NCBI GenBank assembly: GCA_030674915.1
Contig: JASXSV010000009.1
Coordinates: 95,566-159,565, forward strand
Direction of reading: 5' to 3'
Length of the DNA stretch: 64,000 bases
DNA from: Candidatus Endonucleibacter bathymodioli
Lineage (GTDB): Bacteria; Pseudomonadota; Gammaproteobacteria; Pseudomonadales; Endozoicomonadaceae
The notes beneath the pieces are model-generated. The model worked only from the letters and a program-made list of their open reading frames with translations. It did not search any database and was not told the origin of the DNA. Shown one piece after another: positions 57,601 through 64,000 of the stretch (its first letter is position 1; each line of letters opens with the position of its first letter). A program made the translations under genes and the position numbers.

Positions 57601-58360
57601 ATGATTCATCAAGCGCCCTCTTAGGGGAAAAATTCGCATCATTTTTTGCTTTTGACACTAGCAAATTTACTTGTTCATTTAATTTAGCACTAATTAATAA
57701 GTTGGATTTGTTGGATTTATAAGTATTAACCTGATAATGCAACAATGATTGAAGCTTAGAAGAACATTGTGTTGCTCTAGCGTAAAACTCTTCTTCAACT
57801 TCCATTTTGTCTTCTTTAGTTAGAAGTTCAAACTTCGTGCTTCCACTTTCTGCCAGGCAGAGACCAAATTGTTTCTTTATTTCTTGTGCGATATAGCTAA
57901 AAGATCTTAGCCAGTCAGGTGATACTAACCCAGCTTTAATGATGTCTTGATCGAGATTATCAATCTCAAGCAAAATATACACATACACTATAGCAAGCAC
58001 TGCAAATACCGGCTTTTCTTTAAAGTTTTCTAGCTTACCATAAAAATCGTTTCCATCACACATATGTTGCAAATGACGAATGCTATTATCCTTACTCCTA
58101 CCATGCTCAGATCCTTTTACCAAGTTGGAACTATTAAAATAGCTTCCAGCCAAACTTATCGCGCTACCACATTTCTCGTAGAACCAGTTCTTTTTAATAT
58201 CTTTCTGGTAAGTTTGAACATCTGGTGACGTGTAGTTTTGCTCTGCATGCACACTGACGCCACCTACTAAAATCAACATAGAAATAATATTTTTCATGTA
58301 TTTACAATATGATAAAATGGAACAACAACAACACTTAATCTTGAGAAACATACTACACAT
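54647..58360 (-). CDS. Large exported protein with shared N-domain and GLUG-like beta-helix (1237 aa)
   Basis: No named family for the whole. Order: a Cys-rich leader (CCCCS, residues 10-14) and signal segment NIISMLILVGGVSVHA (24-39); a mostly helical domain (about 40-375) shared with the 1215-aa paralog; a Cys-containing middle part with acidic stretch (560-640); a second signal-like segment LIALALPIFIIANVIPGSYSA (657-677); repeats rich in Gly, Asn and Ile (about 705-1075, e.g. FIGGGVVGEI, MIGGAAGYMEG, YLGGVVGCFG) that resemble GLUG/right-handed beta-helix repeats of adhesins; and a C-terminal helix (1142-1166) with a basic stop and acidic tail. The internal signal suggests an old fusion. 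The upstream part does not share the 350-bp leader of its neighbours. Probably exported, surface or host-directed. Confidence 0.75.
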   Translation of the reverse strand: MCSMFLKIKCCCCSILSYCKYMKNIISMLILVGGVSVHAEQNYTSPDVQTYQKDIKKNWFYEKCGSAISLAGSYFNSSNLVKGSEHGRSKDNSIRHLQHMCDGNDFYGKLENFKEKPVFAVLAIVYVYILLEIDNLDQDIIKAGLVSPDWLRSFSYIAQEIKKQFGLCLAESGSTKFELLTKEDKMEVEEEFYARATQCSSKLQSLLHYQVNTYKSNKSNLLISAKLNEQVNLLVSKAKNDANFSPKRALDESLEVLKILLTPYLVPALSNESSVLQFPVLDALVNWSMHNADSNISKLLDDSKRWCEQDHVIAKKNQESEIKKNDQIFFCYLNNNSKTEWYEGNKYYSGLKTRELTAELLDNAIIKNVIYEFTTVEQLVAACKEGEDGLNTMHNKRDEQERLSPEKRAQNKKEQQKGEFSQADMDEYLQQGVAANIKDSLFGKMASGISYVFNAIKSNFVTVPTKQEESKKVVVDLVKLVQNNALKVKGCAQHKSIELVMNELEALDKQCCGGNLTIADALTALVKRRCNNETKGVAFTLLTGLQCDLNEQQETCYSDPVTPCNEYTNQEDNHIYENTKYGLRVVESDHVLHTPDFEQQICNTDTSSEQCEDHYLHKDWDCITVEDDEESGEDECSKGRMFYFGPGKVFGSVFGKLIALALPIFIIANVIPGSYSATASSRMGMSNITMGMSNVVGMINIHNAAEFSMIGRDSQYPANSNYQLMNSFDAINFTQSIGFFSGNINGNNNTIYNLPTCLINSLEGNGTVENLTLSNANISSQECNSVVAKVIKDNALVRLVDIKSGYLYVKDEKSARHEHMTSTSSRIRFMGTVAEEMAGSSRIEQVTIIDVKIDCNLNADIKYSGLVNSFIGGGVVGEILHDSVMRDIVVMNVSINSAGSEVVYKVMIGGAAGYMEGATTIDNVVFIDTNIISGQAFTYLGGVVGCFGPYDGSISNIVSINTHLSSYESNVQRIAWGAGMVGLASVDMHHNLIINGAIKVETATCKSISIGAIIGEGFSVPGRSSARFFQSNDNIIINSNIELIGIVDPSHRKAIGMCTGSSDYFLKNNCLMANNVDFSVTSIGSKLSYSYKKTSNLVGQCWWGRLSFISGKCNVDSSEFMAFKQRIRAINVYKAFTDTPYSVSVSVVGPVTVGVVSVGAIIAGGCYCRKRFNSSLKRLNSHYYVANKLDAEAVPGIIEDMSLISTRNEEDTQDSDNTQEIDNMKESDKILDQDLYP

Positions 58361-58469
58361 ACCGCCATACTCCTAAAAATATTAAATTTTTTGGACATCG
58401 TATCTGGGGGGCAAACCTCCGGTTTTTATAGGGAAAGCAACTTATTCAGCCTGTATACAGTAGATTCAA

Positions 58470-58800
58470 TATATCAGTCCTCAGAAATATAAGAGCCAAT
58501 TTGATGTATATGAGAATAGACATATCCAGAGATATACTCTATCAATTTCCGTACTCTCTCATAATTAAGCTAACTTTCTCTATCACCATTTGCAAGACTA
58601 AGCTTTCCATTTTTCAGGCAGTCATGCAGATGGAGGTTTATACTGTACACACTGTTTATCAAAGCCTGATCAATAGAATACTCCTAGCAACCTTACGACG
58701 CCAGCAATACAGTTTTAATTCGGCAATATTCTCAGGAATCACACGCTGTTTTATGGTTTATCACAGACCTGTCTTTTACTGTGAGGTGATGGTAAACATT
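58470..58800 (-). pseudogene. IS630-family transposase remnant
   Basis: On the minus strand one frame gives LIEYISGYVYSHIHQIGSYI then SE, matching the same part of the remnant at 52835 and of IS630 transposases. The helix-turn-helix part is also present but broken. The + strand ORF of 103 codons here is a shadow. Confidence 0.65.
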
Positions 58801-59004
58801 GCCGAAGAGTAGGACACAATAGTTTCACAATCCAATATTGTCAATTGGTAAATGTATATTTATTTTGAAGCAATGTTAATTGTATCTATGTTGGGGACAA
58901 ACATTTCGCCGTTCTAAAAAAGCAGTTTGATCTCTTTTTGCACAATTGTTTTGAGTTCCCGTATGCACTTATTCAATCCTAATCAGAACAGACTCATAGA
59001 GACC

Positions 59005-59320
59005 TCAGCATAACTCAACACAACACAAGACAACTTAACAAAGTCGATTATATTCTGGTAACATCCCTACATATAAACATCTTTTACAGCACAAACTCTT
59101 CGTATTATACACTCTTCGTGACCTGGATCTTCGTATCCTGGATGATACGGAAACACTTACAATTGGCTCAGTGCTTATATACTATCCCCCTTGAAGGCTG
59201 TGAGTCTGTTGACTACTCTCACCTACAAGGGAAATGGTATAGAAACCTGCTGTTTCGCAAGCTTTAGCACCTTTAACTCGGTGAAGCCTCCACCTTGGGA
59301 TAGTTTCTAACGCGACTGGG
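59005..59320 (+). repeat. Decayed repeat shared with 28590-28990
   Basis: Matches the earlier copy in two blocks (GTCGATTATATTCTGG with CATCTTTTACAGCACAA; CCTGCTGTTTCGCAAG with TTTAACT and CGCGACTGG). Unclassified. Together with 58470-58800 it fills most of the 1.2 kb between the two large paralogs; the rest (59321-59577) shows nothing I can name. Confidence 0.45.
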
Positions 59321-59577
59321 CAGATACAACCTTTCGGCTAGGTGCTCACTGAAGACTCATTCGGTAAGCCGCTAGATTTTCCTCTCTGTGCTTACTGTAA
59401 GCATGCATTATATCTATTTCTTTCTTGTGCCTTCTCACACTAAGATTATAAGCCTCTCGCAAGTAATCAAGGTATAATGAACATATGCCAGACTCAGTGT
59501 AAACCTTCCTCATTCCTCTGCGATCACAATCTATCCCCCACCACTCTAGAAATTTATAACGAGTACCACTAGAAAAC

Positions 59578-62500
59578 TTATTGATTTTTTTGTTCAGACT
59601 TAATACCCTCGATCATTTGATAAAGCTGTCTTGGCCCCAATTCATAAATATTAATTGCTGGACTCTTGTTTTTTTCCACTAATACTGCCTCGCCAGTACC
59701 TTTCTTGGGCTTAGTTGCAAAAATAACAGGATCATCCGGAGACTTGCTTTTCAGATAAGCAGGCGTATAAGGTTTTGTATACTTACCGTACTCCATAGCC
59801 CATGCTGTGTTATCTGAAAACAAACTACCTTTGGGAAGATGCTTTTTTCTTGCTTCTGACACTAACTTCCTAGTTTTCTCAGAGCGCTCAGACACATCAG
59901 GAAGAGGCGGTATTGAAAACCACTGAGCCATTCTCTCTCCAATTTTAATACTTCTGTTCTGAAAAGTACCTTTTTTACTTTCAGGATGTACTAATTTCTC
60001 TTTACTTTTGTTTGTTACGACATTAGTGTTTCTCTTCAATTTTCTAGCATTAGCTGCGGTTGCAGCTGCGGTTGCGGTTGCAGCTGCGGTTGCAGCTGCA
60101 GCTGCAATCTCCCTCTCCTGACCCTCAAACTCACATATTCTTGCATTACATTGCAAATAATAACACAGTTCGACCGGAATCTTAACATGGTAATAAGATA
60201 GTCTTGCAATAAAGTATTGCAATAACCGATCTGATACATCTTTTGTTTTTAATAAATCTTTTCCCATACCAAACAATTCCAGCATAAGCATAGACCTGTC
60301 AATTGATGTCGTTTCAGTCAAGTGTCTTATAAATTTTACCCTTATGTCTACTGCACTATCTCCTGCCGAATGCTTAAAACAAGTTCTATACAGCTTCTCC
60401 ATATTCCTAACCATATTACTCTTATCATTTCCACTACTGTCCTGATATAACCTATCAAGAAGAGAATTAAACTTCCTCGCTTCACTGCGGATCTTAAATC
60501 TCCGAGAAATCATTTTCCTCGCATCTGTTCTCTCACAAGGTGCTTTCTGACTTGCAATATATTGCCCTCTCTTAACACCATTATCACAATTAACAAAACC
60601 TTTACTTTGCTCCAACACCAGCCATTCTTTCAATATCCGTAAGAACAAGCCAATATCCCCAAGAGAACTACAGTTTTCTACAACAGCCCCAAAATCCAAA
60701 AAAACAATTCTTTCCTCATTTTTATTTTTTTCAATCATTAAGTTACCAGGATGCAAATCCCCGTGCATTAATCCTGTTTTTTTCAACACATCTTTCCATA
60801 CCTGACAAGATTCACTATATATAGCCCTTGCTTTTTTATAAGATCCACTAGCCATCAAGTTGCTAACCGTATTTCCATTTATATATTCCATAACCAGCAT
60901 ATCTTTAGTCGCACATATTCCCTCAGGAACTTTAAACCTACCACTTCCACATAACTCTACACTTCTCTTATAAAGCTCCATCATCTTCAACTCATTTATC
61001 ATACTAGTTTCATTAATTAAATTCACAAGAAGCTGACCCATAATCTCTTTCGTCAAACTCCCTTCAAACTTATCGGAACAATCATAAAACCCAGAAATAG
61101 ACTCTAAAATGGCACTGATATCATCTTTAAAAACATAATGCAACTTCGACAAGGTAAATACCACCTCATTGTAATCATCCTCAAGCTCATCTCTAATACC
61201 TTTTTTCACAATCTTAACTGCACACTCTTTAATCTTACCTTCAACGTTTATTTTTACCTTATGAACTTGTGCAGTAACCCCAACACCTAAAGGCTCTGGC
61301 TCTATATAAATAATATTAAGTCCTAGCTTTGCACCATCCTTATTAATCTTTCGTTTGATATATTTAAATGACTCTGGTAAATTTCTATCACATAAATGCA
61401 ATAGGACCTTCCGTTTTTCCAGCGGAATACGCACATCACTTGCAAATAGCTGCCCTATTTTACGAACAAAAGGACCACAATCAGTAAGATGCTTGGCAAT
61501 ATCTTTAAAATCAGGTTTCCACCTACCATTCGACAAAGACTCCATCCACGTAATAGCCAAATGCATAAAATAACCAGCATTAGGATAGATTAACTTAACC
61601 ATACTAACTCCACATTGTCTGACTATACGAAAGACTGAAAATTGCTTATCCTCCCTGTCTTTTTGAATAGAAATATCACACTCCCTCTCTGATTTTATTG
61701 TTGTATTACTTCCTGTGATTTTTTGTTTTTCATGCATAGTGCCTGACACAACTTCATATTTGTCGTGGTTTGGAAATCCTCTATCCGCTTTTAACACATT
61801 ATTATTCTTAATGAAATCACCACCAACACTATCAATCAACTCAACATTTTTATTTGAATATTTTCCATCATCTAGGGAAGTAGTATCTTTTATATGTTCT
61901 TCACACTTTTTTTCCCCATAACCACATAACAAAACCGAATTACTCGACTCTAACTGCGGTTGATTATTAAAGGGAAAAGAAGATATATGATTTTTTTTTA
62001 TACAGCACTCACCAACTCCATTACTGGATATCATCGTACGCGACATAGCACTCTTCTTCAATTCAGACTCATTCTCATGCTTCCCTGTTTGGACTACTGA
62101 ATTGTCGATATTCACGTACATAGCCAACCTATCGTTATCTAATATTTCAGCAGTAATCTCTCCTACCTCCCTGTCAAGAAAAGGCTGATTCGCATCATGC
62201 CTTTCAGTTTTTGAATTATTATTTAAATAGCAAAAAAATATTTGATCATGGGTGCTTGTTTCATTTCCTGGACTTTCTTCTGCAAAGGCGAAGTGATTTC
62301 TCTCAAACCAACGCTTGCTGTCATATAACAATTTGCTTATTTTACTATCAGCATTACTCATACCCCAATTAACCAGTGCTTCTAATACTGGGAACTGAGG
62401 TACTGATGGTGCTTTACTTATTATAGCTACTAGATCAGGGGTAAATAAGACCTCTAGTAATTTAAATGATTCAATCAACGTTCTCTTATGTGGAACGTGC

Positions 62501-63225
62501 GCATTATTCCTTGCTGTTGACATCAGTAGACTTACTTGTTTGTTTAATTTAGCCTTCATTAATGAGTTGCCTTTATCAGTTTCAACATTATAAGGCAACA
62601 AGGTTTTCATTTTAGAAAGACATTGTTTTGCTCTATCATTGAATTCTTCTTTAATTTCAACTTTATCTTCTTTAGTTAGAAGTTCAAACTTTATTTTTTT
62701 ATTTTTTTGCGGGCCGAAACCAACTTTCTCCTTTATTTCTTGTATAATATTTCTAAAGCCTATTAGCCAGCTAGGTACTGATACTCCGGTTGCAACCATG
62801 TCTTGATCCAGCTCATCAAACTCAAACAAAATACGCGCATACACCATAGCAAACACTTCAAATACTAGCTGCTCATTAAATTCTTCTAATATCCCATAAA
62901 GATCTTTATCATCAAACATATACTGTAAATGACTAATGCTATTATCATTACTCCTAGCATAGTAAGGTCCCACTGTTAAGTTGGTACTATTAAAACAGTA
63001 TCCATCCAAAATTGCAGCCACATCCAACTTATCGTAAAGCCAGTTATTTTCAGTAGTTTCTTGGTGCAATAGATTACCTGATGACGCATAGTTTTGCACC
63101 GCATGCACATGAAACACACAGACTAAAATTAACAGGAAAATCACATTTTTCATGTATTGGACATATGATAAAATAGAACAACAACAAAACTTAAGATTGA
63201 TAAATATACTACACATACTACACAT
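59578..63225 (-). CDS. Large exported protein with ABC1/UbiB-type kinase-like domain (1215 aa)
   Basis: Order: a leader with CCCS (residues 14-17) and signal segment NVIFLLILVCVFHVHA (27-42); the helical N-domain (about 43-375) shared with the 1237-aa paralog (KFELLTKEDK, QFPVLEALVNWGMSNADSKI, QIFFCYLNNNSKTE); a linker; then an ABC1/ADCK/UbiB-like kinase domain (about 570-870) with KIGQ (589-592, the KxGQ motif), GVGVTAQVHK in place of the Ala-rich loop, Lys671 in CAVKIVKKG, VMEYINGNTV, HGDLHPGN (821-828) and DFG (844-846). After it come a helical region, an Ala/Thr run (near 1060-1080) and a basic tail with IPPLPDVSERSEK. All catalytic residues expected of the fold are visible. Typical UbiB acts in ubiquinone synthesis and has no such exported N-domain. 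I infer an exported, possibly host-acting, ATP-binding protein; the substrate is unknown. Confidence 0.8.
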   Translation of the reverse strand: MCSMCSIFINLKFCCCSILSYVQYMKNVIFLLILVCVFHVHAVQNYASSGNLLHQETTENNWLYDKLDVAAILDGYCFNSTNLTVGPYYARSNDNSISHLQYMFDDKDLYGILEEFNEQLVFEVFAMVYARILFEFDELDQDMVATGVSVPSWLIGFRNIIQEIKEKVGFGPQKNKKIKFELLTKEDKVEIKEEFNDRAKQCLSKMKTLLPYNVETDKGNSLMKAKLNKQVSLLMSTARNNAHVPHKRTLIESFKLLEVLFTPDLVAIISKAPSVPQFPVLEALVNWGMSNADSKISKLLYDSKRWFERNHFAFAEESPGNETSTHDQIFFCYLNNNSKTERHDANQPFLDREVGEITAEILDNDRLAMYVNIDNSVVQTGKHENESELKKSAMSRTMISSNGVGECCIKKNHISSFPFNNQPQLESSNSVLLCGYGEKKCEEHIKDTTSLDDGKYSNKNVELIDSVGGDFIKNNNVLKADRGFPNHDKYEVVSGTMHEKQKITGSNTTIKSERECDISIQKDREDKQFSVFRIVRQCGVSMVKLIYPNAGYFMHLAITWMESLSNGRWKPDFKDIAKHLTDCGPFVRKIGQLFASDVRIPLEKRKVLLHLCDRNLPESFKYIKRKINKDGAKLGLNIIYIEPEPLGVGVTAQVHKVKINVEGKIKECAVKIVKKGIRDELEDDYNEVVFTLSKLHYVFKDDISAILESISGFYDCSDKFEGSLTKEIMGQLLVNLINETSMINELKMMELYKRSVELCGSGRFKVPEGICATKDMLVMEYINGNTVSNLMASGSYKKARAIYSESCQVWKDVLKKTGLMHGDLHPGNLMIEKNKNEERIVFLDFGAVVENCSSLGDIGLFLRILKEWLVLEQSKGFVNCDNGVKRGQYIASQKAPCERTDARKMISRRFKIRSEARKFNSLLDRLYQDSSGNDKSNMVRNMEKLYRTCFKHSAGDSAVDIRVKFIRHLTETTSIDRSMLMLELFGMGKDLLKTKDVSDRLLQYFIARLSYYHVKIPVELCYYLQCNARICEFEGQEREIAAAAATAAATATAAATAANARKLKRNTNVVTNKSKEKLVHPESKKGTFQNRSIKIGERMAQWFSIPPLPDVSERSEKTRKLVSEARKKHLPKGSLFSDNTAWAMEYGKYTKPYTPAYLKSKSPDDPVIFATKPKKGTGEAVLVEKNKSPAINIYELGPRQLYQMIEGIKSEQKNQ
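60053..60107. repeat. In-frame GCTGCGGTT-type microsatellite encoding an Ala/Thr run
   Basis: 55 bp of imperfect 6-bp units (GCTGCGGTTGCAGCTGCGGT) inside the 1215-aa gene. On the coding strand they give alternating Ala/Thr just after the kinase domain's helical part. Unit length is a multiple of three, so changes in copy number would alter length but not frame. Confidence 0.9.
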
Positions 63226-63239
63226 ACCCCAAGAACATT

Positions 63240-63590
63240 AAGCTTTTACTATTGACAATATCGATAGAATCTACAAATAACCGACCATGGGATAATACTG
63301 ATTGACAGCAGACAATGAAAGAAAATATAAAGTAGACCCAGACCATTTGAAAGTGTGAGATTGTTGGCTCCAATCACTCCAGGCACATACTAGCCATAGA
63401 TCCAATAGTAACTAGCATACACACCACAAGAAAACGTACATACCAAGAACTAAACATAGTTCAATATTAATACTAACAGCATAAGAAGGAAGTTATTAAC
63501 AAACTACCTAACATGAAAATTTAATTTGTACAAAAATGACTATACAACTATATCCTACTTTCAATGTCAAAACACAATATTTTTAGATCA
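63240..63590. repeat. Upstream region shared with 54167-54520
   Basis: Upstream of the 1215-aa gene; see the matching entry. The best-conserved part is 63465-63560 (ATTAATACTAACAGCATAAG, TTTAATTTGTACAAAAATGA). It ends about 20 bp before the IS5 copy. Confidence 0.75.
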
Positions 63591-63610
63591 GTTATCAACT
63601 TGTTCTAAAT

Positions 63611-64000
63611 TGAGACCTTTGCACGATAACGCTGCATAAGCCCCACTATTAATTAAATCGTATTTTTTTGAAGATAAAGCCTTAAAAAACACGATTTCAG
63701 CTCGAATATTCGCCATTCTAGCCATTTCACCCTTCATTTTCGATTTTCAGGCGCAACTTTCCTGCTGAATAGATAAACCTCGTTTAATGTTGCGCGCCAC
63801 GCACATTATTTCAAAATGTGTGCGGTTTCGGCTTTAGCCAAGATAACGAGCTTTCGCCATGACATAGTGTAATTTCAAAACGCCAAATACTGGCTCCACA
63901 GTACAGCGCACACCAGAATGTAAACGGTTCAAGCACTTATCATGTTCTGTTAATGGTTTATTTCATAAGCACGATTTATTATTCTGTTATCAATATTTCT
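63611..64000 (-). mobile_element. IS5-family element copy, frameshifted, cut by window edge
   Basis: The left end TGAGACCTTTGCACGATAAC and the 3' part of the transposase gene match 41560-41950 closely. A deleted base near 63965 (TTTCATAAG instead of TTTCGATAAG) and nearby changes shift the frame, so the transposase is a pseudogene. Same orientation as the intact copy. Confidence 0.88.

Noticed and set aside
58501-58812. 103-codon + strand ORF
   Set aside because: The opposite strand carries IS630 transposase similarity; the ORF is its shadow.

Overview
The window looks like a piece of an AT-rich, host-associated gammaproteobacterial chromosome. The core genes, the order of the division and cell-wall (dcw) cluster, the lpxC-M23 peptidase-secA tail, the rsmI-rnpB-mraZ junction and the neighbours bamD, rluD, pgeF and clpB are all gammaproteobacterial. 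The long gene-poor spacers are filled with decayed insertion sequences (IS30, IS630, IS5 and IS3 types). Several large orphan proteins have eukaryote-like or effector-like features. Together these suggest a symbiont or intracellular parasite with relaxed selection. I cannot name the genus from the sequence.

Region 1 (1-9970): the 5' two thirds of clpB (minus), then rluD-pgeF (plus), a long amidase-signature protein, bamD and yacG, and a convergent orphan with a kinase-like motif pair. Relative to the usual gammaproteobacterial order (bamD divergent from rluD-pgeF-clpB), the rluD-pgeF block is inverted. Inverted IS30-type scraps flank the amidase gene.

Region 2 (9970-14865): an IS graveyard. 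It holds a secreted orphan protein, IS3, IS630 and IS5 remnants, a REP-like palindrome pair, and one apparently intact IS30-family element with 29-bp inverted repeats.

Region 3 (14866-23866): a copper/silver resistance island with a PepSY-like membrane protein, a small membrane protein, a CusC-CusB-CusA tripartite RND pump, a CusF-like periplasmic metallochaperone and a His-rich DUF2231 membrane protein. A degenerate second copy of the small membrane protein lies at the far end, so the pump genes are bracketed by a duplication.

Region 4 (23867-52190): an orphan protein, then, all on the minus strand, rsmI, rnpB and the dcw cluster mraZ-rsmH-ftsL-ftsI-murE-murF-mraY-[IS5]-murD-ftsW-murG-murC-ddl-ftsQ-ftsA-ftsZ, followed by lpxC, an M23 peptidase and secA. 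A sigma70-type promoter with a run of 10-bp-spaced GTGG(T/G) motifs, a probable MraZ operator, precedes mraZ. An IS5-family element with a 5-bp target duplication sits between mraY and murD.

Region 5 (52191-64000): the most unusual part. Three paralogous exported proteins (210, 1237 and 1215 aa) share a Cys-rich N-terminal leader and signal segment. The two large ones share a further ~350-residue domain. One then carries a GLUG-like beta-helix region with an internal signal-like segment. The other carries an ABC1/UbiB-type protein-kinase-like domain with KxGQ, HGDLHPGN and DFG motifs. Two of the three genes also share ~350 bp of upstream DNA. I regard this as the best candidate for an undescribed system: a modular exported protein family, possibly delivered to a host. 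The window ends inside a frameshifted IS5 copy.
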